Source: Novosphingobium fuchskuhlense (GTDB lineage Bacteria > Pseudomonadota > Alphaproteobacteria > Sphingomonadales > Sphingomonadaceae). From it: a stretch of 64,000 nt of DNA. The stretch spans positions 1 to 64,000 of the forward strand of contig NZ_KQ954245.1 in the NCBI RefSeq assembly GCF_001519075.1, in the 5' to 3' direction. The translations under genes and the position numbers were made by a program. This document shows positions 53,140-62,060 of the stretch, piece by piece; the first letter of the stretch is position 1, and the number at the start of each line of letters is the position of its first letter. A model generated the notes under the pieces. The model made no database searches, was not told the DNA's origin, and was given only the letters and a program-made list of their open reading frames with translations.

Positions 53140-54975
53140 ATGCTTCAGCCCCTGCGCACCATCCGGCGTTTGCCCGAAAACCTTGTCAACCGCATCGCGG
53201 CGGGCGAGGTCGTCGAGCGTCCGGCGAGCGCGCTGAAGGAGCTGATCGAAAACGCCATCGATGCGGGCGCGAGCCAGATTGCGGTGCGCCTCGCCGAGGG
53301 CGGTCTGGGGCTGATCGAAGTGACGGACGATGGCTGCGGCATGCGCGCGGACGAGATCGCGCTGGCGCTGGAGCGGCACGCCACGTCCAAGCTGCCGGAG
53401 AGTCTTGTCGGACAAGATGGGGCGATCGAGATGGTCGCGACCCTCGGCTTCCGGGGCGAGGCGCTGCCCTCGATCGCCTCGGTCGCGCGCGTCACGATTG
53501 AAAGCCGCGCTGGCGCACAGGGCGAAGCCTGGGCGCGGGTGGTCGATCACGGCATTGTCGTTTCCGATGGTCCCGCCGCCCTGCCGCCGGGCACGCGGGT
53601 GCGGGTGGAGGACCTCTTCGGCAAAGTGCCCGCCCGCCGCAAGTTCCTGCGCAGTGCGCGTGCGGAATGGGCCGCAAGCCTCGATGTGGTGCGCCGCCTT
53701 GCGCTGGCGCGGCCGGATATCGGCTTTGCGCTGGAGCATGATGGCCGCCGGGCCCTGCAGGTCCAGCCGGGCGATACGCTCGCAGCCCGCACGGCGCAGC
53801 TTGTCGCGCGCGAACTCCATGACAATGCCGTCGCGGTCGATCTGGTGCGCGGACCCTTCCACCTCATGGGGGTCGCCGGCCTGCCGACTTACAACCGCGG
53901 CGTGGCGGACCACCAGTACCTCTTCGTCAATGGCCGGCCGGTGAAGGACAAGCTGCTGATCGGCGCGGTGCGCGGCGCCTATGCGGACATGCTGGCGCGG
54001 GACCGACATGCGGTGCTCGCGCTGTTCCTCGAGGTCCCGCCCGAGGAAGTCGACGTCAACGTCCACCCCGCCAAGACCGAAGTCCGCTTTCGCGATCCGG
54101 CGCTGGTGCGCGGGATGATCGTCTCGGGCCTGCGGCAGGCGCTGATGACGGGCGACCGCCGCTCGGCGCAGGCGCCCGATGCAGCGGCCATGCAGGCCTG
54201 GCAGGCCGAACCGATTGCGCCGCTGCCGCCGCCCGGACCGGCACCGCAATCGAACCTGTTCTGGCAATCGCGCGAGCCGGCGCGCGTCTCCGAAGCCGGG
54301 CAGGCCTGGCGCGGGTATGAAGCGGCCGTGATGGCGCCGCCGGCTGCCCGGGCGGAGCCTGCGATGGAAGCAGTCGGCAGTATCGGTCCGGACCACCCGC
54401 TCGGCGTCGCCCGCGGCCAGATCGCGGCGACCTATATCGTGGCGGAAGCGCAGGACGGCCTCGTCCTTGTCGATCAACATGCGGCGCACGAGCGGCTGGT
54501 GCTCGAGAGATTGCGCGCGGCCGGGGCCGGGGAGGGCACCGCTCCGGCGCAGGCGCTGCTGCTCCCCGAAGTGGTCGAGCTCGACGAGCCCTCCTGCGAC
54601 CGGCTCGAGGAAGCCGCCGCCGAGCTTGCCGCCTATGGCCTTTCGCTCGAACGGTTCGGGCCGGCGGCTATGCTTGTCCGCAGCGTGCCGGCGGTGCTCA
54701 AGGGCGGCGATGTGCAGGCGCTGGTGCGCGATGTGGCGGACGATCTGGCGAAGAACGGCGCGGCGCTTCTGCTGGGCGAGAAGCGTGATCTCGTTTTGGC
54801 AACCATGGCCTGCCATGGTTCGGTAAGGGCCGGGCGCGTACTCAGCGTTGCGGAAATGAACGCGCTCCTGCGCGAAATGGAAGTGACGCCGCGCTCGGGA
54901 CAGTGCAACCACGGCCGTCCGACGTGGATCAAGCTGGCCCACGGTGATATCGAGAAGCTGTTCGGGAGGAAATGA
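53140..54975 (+). CDS. mutL: DNA mismatch repair protein MutL
   Basis: This is a 611-residue protein. The N-terminal GHKL ATPase domain has AAGEVVERPASALKELIENA, DDGCGM and the TLGFRGEALPSIASV motif. A Pro-rich linker runs about residues 330-420. The C-terminal dimerisation domain carries DQHAAHERLVLE, which fits the DQHAx2Ex4E metal-binding motif of nicking MutL proteins, so this MutL probably has endonuclease activity, as expected in bacteria lacking MutH. The ATG at 53140 is divergent from mreB with about 190 bases between. Confidence 0.96.
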   Translation: MLQPLRTIRRLPENLVNRIAAGEVVERPASALKELIENAIDAGASQIAVRLAEGGLGLIEVTDDGCGMRADEIALALERHATSKLPESLVGQDGAIEMVATLGFRGEALPSIASVARVTIESRAGAQGEAWARVVDHGIVVSDGPAALPPGTRVRVEDLFGKVPARRKFLRSARAEWAASLDVVRRLALARPDIGFALEHDGRRALQVQPGDTLAARTAQLVARELHDNAVAVDLVRGPFHLMGVAGLPTYNRGVADHQYLFVNGRPVKDKLLIGAVRGAYADMLARDRHAVLALFLEVPPEEVDVNVHPAKTEVRFRDPALVRGMIVSGLRQALMTGDRRSAQAPDAAAMQAWQAEPIAPLPPPGPAPQSNLFWQSREPARVSEAGQAWRGYEAAVMAPPAARAEPAMEAVGSIGPDHPLGVARGQIAATYIVAEAQDGLVLVDQHAAHERLVLERLRAAGAGEGTAPAQALLLPEVVELDEPSCDRLEEAAAELAAYGLSLERFGPAAMLVRSVPAVLKGGDVQALVRDVADDLAKNGAALLLGEKRDLVLATMACHGSVRAGRVLSVAEMNALLREMEVTPRSGQCNHGRPTWIKLAHGDIEKLFGRK

Positions 54976-55424
54976 TGCGGCGTCTTGCTCTGGCCTCGGT
55001 GCTTCTGCTCGCTGCCTGCGGCGCGCCCGCCCCGCCGCCGCCGCCGCCTGCCAGCACGGTCCAGCCCGAACCGATCACCTATCCCGATATCAAGGACAAC
55101 GCGCTCTACGGCGCCGGCTGCAATTTCACGCCCGAAGGCGGCGGCATGTCCGCGCTGGTGCTGGCGCAGGAAGGGGAGGCGATCATCAAGGTGAAGGGCA
55201 AGATCGAGCGCATCCCCGCCGACAAGAAGAGCCAGATCCTCCCCGAAACCGCACGCACCCACTACGTCGGGCCGAACCGCATCCTGCTGCTCGCGCCGCT
55301 GCCCGATGCCAAGCCACTTGAAAACGGCGTGGTCAAGACCCTCGCCACCAGCCTCACGATCATGGACCCGCAAGGCCGCATCCAGTTCTTCGCCAAGGGC
55401 GTGGTCCAGTGCAAACCGATGTGA
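54972..55424 (+). CDS. Small lipoprotein of unknown function
   Basis: This 150-residue protein begins with a lipoprotein signal peptide: ALASVLLLAACGAP, with lipobox LAAC and the acylated Cys near residue 16. A proline run (PPPPPP) serves as a linker. The rest is a small beta-rich domain (GAGCNFTPEGGG, then AIIKVKGKIERIPADK). Two further cysteines could form a disulfide. It overlaps mutL by four bases, so it shares that transcript. I recognise no function. Confidence 0.8.
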   Translation: MMRRLALASVLLLAACGAPAPPPPPPASTVQPEPITYPDIKDNALYGAGCNFTPEGGGMSALVLAQEGEAIIKVKGKIERIPADKKSQILPETARTHYVGPNRILLLAPLPDAKPLENGVVKTLATSLTIMDPQGRIQFFAKGVVQCKPM

Positions 55425-55427
55425 TGT

Positions 55428-55838
55428 CTAGAGCAGGCGGCCCATGCTGATGTGGTCTTCCACGCTGAAGCCCAGGCCCTTGTAGAACGCGATCACCGCC
55501 GCGTTGGAGCTGCGCACCTGCAGGTTGATCTTGCAGCAGCCCCGCGCGCGCAGGGCTGCTTCAGCGGTCTGCACCAGCGCCTTGCCCACCCCGAGCCGCC
55601 TCGCGTCCTGCCGCACGGCGACCGAATAGAGCCAGCCGCGGTGGCCATCATAGCCCGCCATGATCGAGCCGATGACGCGGCCCTGTTCGATGGCGACGAA
55701 CAGCAGGTCGTCCTGCATGGCGAGCTTGGCCGGGACCGAGACATCGGCCCGGTTGCGCGGCGGATCCTTCGGGAAGGCCTCGCGCCAGAGCGCATCGAGC
55801 CCGTCGAAATCAGCCGCCATGTAGGGCCGGATCTCCAC
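55428..55838 (-). CDS. GNAT-family acetyltransferase, YpeA-like
   Basis: This 136-residue GCN5-related N-acetyltransferase transfers an acetyl group from acetyl-CoA to an unknown amine. The family core is complete: strand beta4 GWLYSVAVRQDARRLGVGKA, where QxxGxG-type RRLGVGKAL binds the CoA pyrophosphate, and the C-terminal INLQVRSSNAAVIAFYKGLG. It resembles the YpeA branch. It is convergent with the lipoprotein gene and follows the MaoC-like gene by eight bases, suggesting an operon. Confidence 0.88.
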   Translation of the reverse strand: MEIRPYMAADFDGLDALWREAFPKDPPRNRADVSVPAKLAMQDDLLFVAIEQGRVIGSIMAGYDGHRGWLYSVAVRQDARRLGVGKALVQTAEAALRARGCCKINLQVRSSNAAVIAFYKGLGFSVEDHISMGRLL

Positions 55839-55846
55839 GTGCGCCC

Positions 55847-56305
55847 TCAGTCCGTCCCCGCCGGATCGCGCGTGGCGATCATGCCAAGCGCCCTGAAGCT
55901 CATCACCAGCTCGTCGTGCTGGTTGTAGACGCGGGTCTCGCCCTTGATGATGCCCATTTCCGGCCGCGACTTGCTGCGGCGCTTTTCCAGCAGGGTGTTC
56001 TCGCAGCGCAAGGTGTCCCCCGGATAGACCGGCTTCACCCAGCGCAGTTCGTCGATGCCGGGAGAGCCGAGGCCGGCCTGCTTGTTGTTCGCCATGTTGG
56101 CCACGGTCATTGCCATCGTCATCGAGGCGGTGTGCCAGCCGCTGGCGGAAAGACGGCCGAAATGCGTGGCGGCGGCGGCATCGTCGTCGAGATGGAAGGC
56201 CTGCGGATCGTATTTGCTGGCGAACGCGATCACTTCCTCGCGGGTCACCTCGTAGCGGCCGTACCTGCTCACGGCGCCGACGACCAAGTCCTCGTAATAC
56301 TGCAT
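55847..56305 (-). CDS. MaoC-like hotdog-fold dehydratase
   Basis: This 152-residue protein has the MaoC dehydratase fold. The catalytic Asp and His fall in FASKYDPQAFHLDDDAA, and the second half has the hotdog strand pair WVKPVYPGDTLRCENTLLEK. Such proteins hydrate enoyl-CoA or related thioesters, and many short forms have unknown substrates. It lies between ychF and a GNAT gene in the same direction. The start ATG at 56305 is 12 bases after the ychF stop. Confidence 0.88.
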   Translation of the reverse strand: MQYYEDLVVGAVSRYGRYEVTREEVIAFASKYDPQAFHLDDDAAAATHFGRLSASGWHTASMTMAMTVANMANNKQAGLGSPGIDELRWVKPVYPGDTLRCENTLLEKRRSKSRPEMGIIKGETRVYNQHDELVMSFRALGMIATRDPAGTD

Positions 56306-56317
56306 ATATTCAGTACC

Positions 56318-57418
56318 TTACACGTTGAACTTGAAGTGCATGACATCGCCGTCGCGCACCACGTATTCCTTGCCTTCCTGCCGCAGCTTGCCGGCATCGC
56401 GCGCCGCCGCTTCGCCGCCCAGCGTGACGAAGTCCTCGTAGGCGATGGTTTCGGCCCGAATGAAGCCGCGCTGCATGTCAGAATGGATCTCGCCCGCCGC
56501 CTCGGGTGCCTTGGCGCCGGCGTGGACGGTCCACGCGCGCGCTTCCTTGGGGCCGACGGTGAAGAAGGTGAGCAGGTGCAGAAGATCGTACCCGGCGCGG
56601 ATGATTTTCGCGAGACCGGCTTCTTCCAGCCCCAGCGCGCTGAGGAACTCTGGCCGGTCCTCCATCGGCATCGTCACGATATCGGCCTCGATCGCGGCGG
56701 AGACGATCACCGCATTGGCGCCCTCGGCCTTGGCCTTCTCGAATACGCGCGCGGAAAAATCGTTGCCGCTCGCCGCGGCTTCCTCCTCGACGTTGCAGAC
56801 ATACAGGACGGGCTTGGCGGTGATCAGCTGCGCTTGCGCAAAAACGCGCGCCTCCTCGTCATCCCTGGGCACCGTCAGCCGTGCCGGCTTGCCCTCGCGC
56901 AGCAGTTCCAGCGCCTGGCCGAGCACCGACGCGGTGATCTTCGCTTCCTTGTCGCCCTGTGCCGCCTTCTTCTGCGCCGCGGGCACCCGCTTTTCGAGGC
57001 TTTCGAGGTCCGAGAGCATCAGCTCGGTCTCGACCGTCTCGGCGTCCGAAATCGGATCGACCTTGTTGTCGACATGCTGGATGTCGGCGTTCTCGAAGCA
57101 GCGCAGCACGTGGACAATGGCGTCCACCTCGCGGATGTTGCCGAGAAACTGGTTGCCGAGGCCTTCGCCCTTGGATGCGCCGCGCACGAGGCCCGCGATA
57201 TCGACAAAGCCCAGCTGCGTCGGGATGATCTTCTGGCTGCCCGCGATCCGCGCCAGCTCGTCGAGCCGCGGATCGGGCACGCCGACGTTGCCGATATTCG
57301 GCTCGATCGTGCAGAACGGATAGTTCGCCGCCTGCGCGGCCTGCGTCTCGGTCAGCGCGTTGAACAGCGTCGACTTGCCCACGTTCGGCAGCCCGACAAT
57401 CCCGCAGCGAAAACCCAT
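56318..57418 (-). CDS. ychF: Redox-regulated ATPase YchF (Obg family)
   Basis: This 366-residue Obg-family P-loop protein hydrolyses ATP rather than GTP. It has G1 VGLPNVGKSTLFNAL, switch and G3 VDIAGLVRGASKGEGLGNQF, and the modified base-recognition motif YVCNVEEE in place of NKxD, which explains the ATP preference. A coiled-coil hairpin lies near residues 130-170, and the C-terminal TGS domain ends in GKEYVVRDGDVMHFKFNV. YchF binds ribosomes and affects the oxidative stress response in other bacteria. Length and start are typical. Confidence 0.96.
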   Translation of the reverse strand: MGFRCGIVGLPNVGKSTLFNALTETQAAQAANYPFCTIEPNIGNVGVPDPRLDELARIAGSQKIIPTQLGFVDIAGLVRGASKGEGLGNQFLGNIREVDAIVHVLRCFENADIQHVDNKVDPISDAETVETELMLSDLESLEKRVPAAQKKAAQGDKEAKITASVLGQALELLREGKPARLTVPRDDEEARVFAQAQLITAKPVLYVCNVEEEAAASGNDFSARVFEKAKAEGANAVIVSAAIEADIVTMPMEDRPEFLSALGLEEAGLAKIIRAGYDLLHLLTFFTVGPKEARAWTVHAGAKAPEAAGEIHSDMQRGFIRAETIAYEDFVTLGGEAAARDAGKLRQEGKEYVVRDGDVMHFKFNV

Positions 57419-57480
57419 GGTACAATCCTTTTATCACGGATCGGACGCAAACGACCTTATCCGATATCCTGACCGGCGCG

Positions 57481-57732
57481 ATGGTATCCCCGGGCGGCAA
57501 GGTCAAGGGGGCGCGGGCGATTACTGGCGATGCCCGGCTCCGGGCCGTGATGGACGGCATCCCCGTTTTGGCCAAACCTGATGCCGTGCTGATCCAGATG
57601 GCGGCGCCGCTCAAGGGCCTCGTCCACCTGTTCGCCGCGCCATGCGACAGGATCGAGGTGATGCAGGCCTGCGCAAGGAGAGGCCGGCTGGATTGCGGAC
57701 TGAGAAGGCCCGAGACACGCGCCCTTCACTGA
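57481..57732 (+). CDS. Doubtful small open frame
   Basis: An 83-codon frame lies between ychF and the TPR lipoprotein. It has Sphingomonad-like codon use in its first two-thirds (GC-rich third positions) and poor use at the end. No ribosome-binding site is obvious and no family is recognised. It is listed because the 347-bp gap is otherwise empty; it could equally be non-coding. Confidence 0.2.
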   Translation: MVSPGGKVKGARAITGDARLRAVMDGIPVLAKPDAVLIQMAAPLKGLVHLFAAPCDRIEVMQACARRGRLDCGLRRPETRALH

Positions 57733-57765
57733 AATTTCAGGCCTTGTGCCGTAGTCTCTGTTCCC

Positions 57766-59283
57766 ATGAAACGCGCTCTCATCATCGCCGCTTTGCTTGC
57801 CACGGCTGCCTGCTCGCGCCCGGATCCCGCCGCGCAGTCTGCCGCCGCCCGGCAGGCCTATGCCGCCGAAGACTATGCTGCCGCCCGCACCAATGCGCTC
57901 AGCGCGCTCGATGCCGATGGCGGCAACCGCGAGATGCTCCTGCTGCTGGCCCGCGCCCAGCTCCGTCTGGCCGATGGCGACGGGGCGCAGGCGACGCTTT
58001 CCCGGATCGAGGATGCGGGCGTGCACACGCCGGAGACCGTGCGGATGAAGGCCGAAGCCGCGATCCTGCGCGGTCAGCCCGATGCCGCGCTGACCTTGCT
58101 TGGCAAGGATGGCGATCCCGAAGCCTGGCGGCTGCGCGCCGCCGCCCATGTCGCACGCGAGGATTCCCCCGCCGCGCTCGATGCGCTGCGCCGGGGCATG
58201 GCCGCTGGAGGGCAGAACTTCGCCCTCGCGCATGATTACGCCGCGTTCCTGATTGCGGCGCAAGACTACCAGGGTGCGGCGGCGGCGCTCGAAACCTTGC
58301 GCCGGATCGGGCCCGGGCGGCTGGATACGCTGATGGTCGCGGGGACGCTGGCTGCGCAGACCGGGAGGCTGGCGGACGCCAAGCGCAGCTTCAGCGCGGC
58401 GGCGGATGCCTATCCCTCGCGTACCGAGCCGCTTACGGCTCTTGCCAGCCTGGCCGACATGGAAGGCCAGATCGATGCGGCGGTCGCGCTGGTCGCGCGC
58501 GCGGCCAAGATTGCGCCTGCCAATCATGAAGTGGTCGACCTTACCGTCCAGCTCGCATCGGAAAAGGGCGATTGGGAAACCGTGCGCAAGACGCTGATGG
58601 GCCAGGAATCAACGCTTGATCCGCGCTCGGCGAACGGGATGAGCTATGCCGAGGCGCTGCTGCGGCTTGGTCATCCGGAACAGGCGCGCGCGATGTTTGC
58701 GCAGGCGCTGCTGCTCTCACCGCAGAACCCCTATGCGCGGCTGATGCTGGCCGAAGCACAACTGGCCGTCGGCGATGCGGCGGGGGCCTTGCGCACAGCG
58801 CAGCCACTGGCGGAAAGCGTGCTCGCTGGCCAGCGCGAAGTCGATCTGGCGCTGCGGGCGGCCAAGGCGGCAAACGATCCGGCAGCCGCTGGCTATGCGG
58901 CGCGGATGGCCTCGGCACAGTTCAAGGTGAACGCGCAGCTTGCCTCAGCCGGACAAGCCGCGCTGACGCGGCAGGACTGGAAGGCTGCGCTGGCAGCTTA
59001 TGGCCGCATTCAGGGCTATGAAAACGATGCCGAAGTGCTGCGGCGCATGGCCGCTGCCGCCGTGCGTGCAGGCGATGCCGATGCGGCACTGCGCCACGCC
59101 GACCGCGCGCTCGAACTCGCGCCGCGCAATGCCGACATGCTCCATACGGCGGCACTGGTCCGGCTCGAGACGGGCCGTGACCGGGAGACGATGCTGCGTC
59201 TGATGAAGGAAGCGACCCGGCTTGATCCGACCAACCGGGTGCTGCGCGCTGACCTGGCGCGGGCCCTGATGGCTGCCGGCTGA
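57766..59283 (+). CDS. TPR-repeat lipoprotein
   Basis: This 505-residue protein starts with a lipoprotein signal (ALIIAALLATAACSRPDP; Cys near residue 16) followed by tandem tetratricopeptide repeats throughout, for example AADAYPSRTEPLTALASLAD and LLSPQNPYARLMLAEAQLAV. The product is probably anchored to a membrane on the periplasmic side and mediates protein-protein contacts. It resembles PEP-CTERM/exopolysaccharide-associated TPR lipoproteins, and a PEP-CTERM protein is encoded next door, but no exosortase or EPS gene is visible here. Confidence 0.85.
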   Translation: MKRALIIAALLATAACSRPDPAAQSAAARQAYAAEDYAAARTNALSALDADGGNREMLLLLARAQLRLADGDGAQATLSRIEDAGVHTPETVRMKAEAAILRGQPDAALTLLGKDGDPEAWRLRAAAHVAREDSPAALDALRRGMAAGGQNFALAHDYAAFLIAAQDYQGAAAALETLRRIGPGRLDTLMVAGTLAAQTGRLADAKRSFSAAADAYPSRTEPLTALASLADMEGQIDAAVALVARAAKIAPANHEVVDLTVQLASEKGDWETVRKTLMGQESTLDPRSANGMSYAEALLRLGHPEQARAMFAQALLLSPQNPYARLMLAEAQLAVGDAAGALRTAQPLAESVLAGQREVDLALRAAKAANDPAAAGYAARMASAQFKVNAQLASAGQAALTRQDWKAALAAYGRIQGYENDAEVLRRMAAAAVRAGDADAALRHADRALELAPRNADMLHTAALVRLETGRDRETMLRLMKEATRLDPTNRVLRADLARALMAAG

Positions 59284-59400
59284 CCCGACGCGAACGGTGG
59301 GCCGATCGGTCCACCCTTGGGTTTCCGCCATTTCGTCCCGGCCTTCAGGGCCGCGCGGTGCGCGGTCCCTGAAGGTGAGGCGGGCAGGGGAAGCGGCTGA

Positions 59401-59784
59401 TCAGCGGCGGCGGCGACGCGCCAGGGCGAGGCCGACGAAGCCCAGACCCATCATGCCGAGCATGCCCGGTTCCGGAACAGCCGTGCCGCCCGAAGTGGTG
59501 GTACCGCCCGTCGTGGTGGTGCCGCCGGTGGTCGAGGTCGTGCCGCCCGTCGTGGTGGTGCCGCCCGAAGTGGTGGTACCGCCGGTGGTCGAGGTGGTGG
59601 TCGTCCCGCCGGTGGTGGTGGTGCCGCCCGTGGTGGTCGAGCTCGAGGTCGAGCTGCCGCACATGCCCGCGCCGGCGGCGTGGCCGCAGTTGCAGTAGTG
59701 GGTGTGCCCGAACCAGGCAGCAGCCGGAGTCGAGATCGTGGCGGTGCCGAGGAGGGCCGCCGAGGTAATGAGAATGCGCTTCAT
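59401..59784 (-). CDS. PEP-CTERM-type surface protein with Thr/Gly repeats
   Basis: This 127-residue protein has a signal peptide (residues 1-23, ending STPAAAW) and a short Cys/His-rich part (HTHYCNCGHAAGAGMCG). About 55 residues of Thr/Gly/Ser repeats follow, units such as GGTTTT. The end is a sorting signal: VPEPGML, a hydrophobic span and an all-Arg tail, as processed by exosortase in PEP-CTERM systems. It is probably exported, glycosylated on Thr, and released. A ribosome-binding site AGGGG lies upstream. Confidence 0.85.
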   Translation of the reverse strand: MKRILITSAALLGTATISTPAAAWFGHTHYCNCGHAAGAGMCGSSTSSSTTTGGTTTTGGTTTTSTTGGTTTSGGTTTTGGTTSTTGGTTTTGGTTTSGGTAVPEPGMLGMMGLGFVGLALARRRRR

Positions 59785-59924
59785 GGTTAAAACCCCTTGC
59801 CAGAAAACCGTGGTTAAACCTTATAGAAGCAAACTTGATGCCAATTTCGGAAATCTGCGGTTTCCGCTGGTTAACGCCCCTTAGCGTGTTACGTGACTGT
59901 AAGCTGAGCCGACGCTTGTTCCGG

Positions 59925-60491
59925 TTAATTCTGGCGCAGGGCGACATCGTTCATGAAGCGCACATCGTCGCCGGCGGCCAGTCGGCCCGCCTCTGCAGCC
60001 ACCGCGCCGAGCATTTCGACCAGGTCGTCCTGCTCCGCCTTCGCGAAGTTGCCGAGCACGTGCCCGGTTACGCGATCCTTGTGGCCGGGATGCCCGATGC
60101 CAAGCCGGACTCGGCGGAACTCGGGGCCGATATGCTGGTCGATCGACCGCAGCCCGTTGTGCCCGGCGTGCCCGCCGCCCTGCTTCACCTTGACCTTGAA
60201 AGGGGCAAGATCGAGCTCGTCGTGGAACACGGTCAGCGCGTCCGGCCCGAGCTTGTAGAAACGCAGTGCCTCGCTCACCGCGCGGCCGCTTTCGTTCATG
60301 AACGTGGCGGGTTTCAGGAGGATGAGGCGCTGTGAGCCGATCCGCCCATCCTGCGCCCAGCCCTGGAACTTCTTCTGGACCGGACCGAAGCCGTGCACTT
60401 CGGCGATGGTGTCGAGCGCCATGAAGCCGACGTTGTGCCGGTGGAGGGCGTATTGGGGCCCGGGATTGCCGAGGCCGACCCAGAGCTGCAT
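59925..60491 (-). CDS. pth: Peptidyl-tRNA hydrolase
   Basis: This 188-residue enzyme recycles tRNA from peptidyl-tRNA that drops off ribosomes. The start has VGLGNPGPQYALHRHNVGFM with the catalytic His of HNVG, and the motif HDELDLAPFKVKVKQGGGHA, then GHNGLRSID, is conserved. Length is usual. It is followed upstream by rplY with a 126-base gap that contains a hairpin. The pair rplY-pth is common in bacteria. Confidence 0.95.
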   Translation of the reverse strand: MQLWVGLGNPGPQYALHRHNVGFMALDTIAEVHGFGPVQKKFQGWAQDGRIGSQRLILLKPATFMNESGRAVSEALRFYKLGPDALTVFHDELDLAPFKVKVKQGGGHAGHNGLRSIDQHIGPEFRRVRLGIGHPGHKDRVTGHVLGNFAKAEQDDLVEMLGAVAAEAGRLAAGDDVRFMNDVALRQN

Positions 60492-60539
60492 GGCGAGGGT
60501 CTCCCAGTGCGCGACAGGATCAGGGGGAGGGGGCCCAGC

Positions 60540-60559
60540 CCCTCTCCTGCTGGAGAGGG
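60540..60559. terminator. Hairpin between rplY and pth
   Basis: CCCTCTCC and GGAGAGGG form a perfect 8-bp stem around TGCT, extended by outer GCCC/GGGC pairing. No T-tract. It may lower read-through from rplY into pth, or be a dispersed intergenic repeat. Confidence 0.45.
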
Positions 60560-60617
60560 ACCGGGCAATGCATCATCACGCTGTCGTCAGGCGTGTCGCC
60601 TGGACCGCGCTGCCCGC

Positions 60618-60911
60618 TCAGATGCGGAAGAAATCAACGTGGAGCGGGCGTTCCGAAACCGGATGGAAGGCGACGTCCTTGGGGGTCGTGCGCACGGTTT
60701 GACCGCCGACAGTGAGCTCGATAACCGAATCGAAGAACTTGCCGGTGCCAAGCTGGCGGCGCAGTTCCTTTTCCTCGACGTGGATCGAAACCGGATCCTG
60801 ATTGCCGCCGTAGATCACAGCGGGGGTGCGGCCTTCGCGACGAAGTGCACGGGAGGCTCCCTTGCCAGCCCGTTCACGCGTCTCGGCCGGCAGATGCAGC
60901 GTATCGCTCAT
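60618..60911 (-). CDS. rplY: Ribosomal protein bL25, short form
   Basis: This 97-residue protein matches the 5S rRNA-binding domain of bL25: [20 protein letters not shown], then [20 protein letters not shown] and PLHVDFFRI. Many alphaproteobacteria have a longer CTC form of around 200 residues with a second domain. Here the protein stops after the first domain, like the short enterobacterial form. The sequence after the stop does not resemble the second domain in any frame I checked. Confidence 0.92.
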   Translation of the reverse strand: MSDTLHLPAETRERAGKGASRALRREGRTPAVIYGGNQDPVSIHVEEKELRRQLGTGKFFDSVIELTVGGQTVRTTPKDVAFHPVSERPLHVDFFRI

Positions 60912-61047
60912 GTGTCCGTACCTTCACGTTATATGTTTCAAACCGATATCCTTGCGCCACGCCTCCAGGGATGACCATGCACGCAGGAACCGGCGGCCCT
61001 TAGCGGCTATGGCGGAAAAAGCAAGCGGAACCGGGGAAACGGGCGCG

Positions 61048-61956
61048 CTAGTACACCCGCTTGACCAGCCACCCGCGCGCCTCGAGCAGGCGAGGAAGGC
61101 CGTCCACGCCCGCGACATGCGCCGCGCCCACAGCGATGAAAGGCTTGCCGCCACCCTTCAGCATCGCATTGATCTGGTCAGCCCAGGCCAGATTGCGCCG
61201 GGTGAGCAGCGCGCCGCGCAAGATCGGATCGGCGAGGAACCCGGCCTGTGCCTCGCGCGCGATGCCCAGTTCGTCGCCGCGCAGCCACAGCGCCAGCATG
61301 TCCTTGTCGTCATCGCGGTTGTCGGCCGCCTCGTGGGCAACCTGCTCGAGCAGCACGGTCTGCGCGCGCGGCGGAAGCGTATCGAAAATGCCGAACTGGC
61401 TGTCGATGGTTTCCAGCCCCGTGATGGGACGCGCGCCGATCACCCGGCGCAGCTCCGGCTCGACCCCGCTATCGGGTTCCATGCCCTGCTTGCGGCCGCC
61501 GATCGCGGCGATCTGCAGCGCGACGGCCCAGCTTTCCTGATCCTTGAACTGGGCATCGGTGAGCGAGAGGTCCTTGTAGACCTTGGCGAGATCGCCGCGA
61601 AACCGGGGCCCCACCCGCTCGCTTGGCGGGGGCAGGCCGGGCGTGAACGCCAGGCGGCCGAGCGCCTGGCCGGCGACCCCGCTGTCGAGTGGCTCGCCGA
61701 TCTCGAGCACGAGCCGGTCCGCCTCGGCGATCGCGCTGTCGATCGCGGGGCGGTGCCACTGCGTGCCCGGCGGCAGCGAATGGACGGTTCCCAGCAGCCA
61801 GCCGTGGACGCCGGTGCTGTCCGAAATGGCCCAGAGCGCCACTTTGGCGGGCTCAGCAGGGGGCGGTTTCGCCGCGCCGCAGGCCGCCAGCGCAACGAGC
61901 AGGCACGCCGCGAGCAGTTGCAGGAGGCGGGGGAGGGGGCGGGGTGGACGCATCAT
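61048..61956 (-). CDS. TraB/GumN-family lipoprotein
   Basis: This 302-residue protein begins with a lipoprotein signal ([20 protein letters not shown]; lipobox ALAAC) and has the TraB family pattern: [20 protein letters not shown] near residue 52, [15 protein letters not shown], and the C-terminal [20 protein letters not shown]. TraB relatives may be metal-dependent hydrolases related to Tiki proteases, with the conserved His in GTVH and GAAH as possible ligands; the bacterial function is largely unknown. It is divergent from glyQ by about 100 bases. The double ATG at 61956 was taken as the start. Confidence 0.88.
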   Translation of the reverse strand: MMRPPRPLPRLLQLLAACLLVALAACGAAKPPPAEPAKVALWAISDSTGVHGWLLGTVHSLPPGTQWHRPAIDSAIAEADRLVLEIGEPLDSGVAGQALGRLAFTPGLPPPSERVGPRFRGDLAKVYKDLSLTDAQFKDQESWAVALQIAAIGGRKQGMEPDSGVEPELRRVIGARPITGLETIDSQFGIFDTLPPRAQTVLLEQVAHEAADNRDDDKDMLALWLRGDELGIAREAQAGFLADPILRGALLTRRNLAWADQINAMLKGGGKPFIAVGAAHVAGVDGLPRLLEARGWLVKRVY

Positions 61957-62060
61957 CGCCGCACCGGGATGGACCAAGCCCGCGCGCGTGGCAAGAACCG
62001 CCGTTTCCGCACTTGCTGCCGGTTGATTTGAACCGGGCAATCGGCCAAAGCGCGCGGGCC

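Noticed and set aside
57457..58527. Minus-strand frame of 356 codons opposite the TPR lipoprotein
   Set aside because: Codon pattern and the lipoprotein signal support the plus-strand gene. The minus frame is Arg-rich and typical of a shadow.
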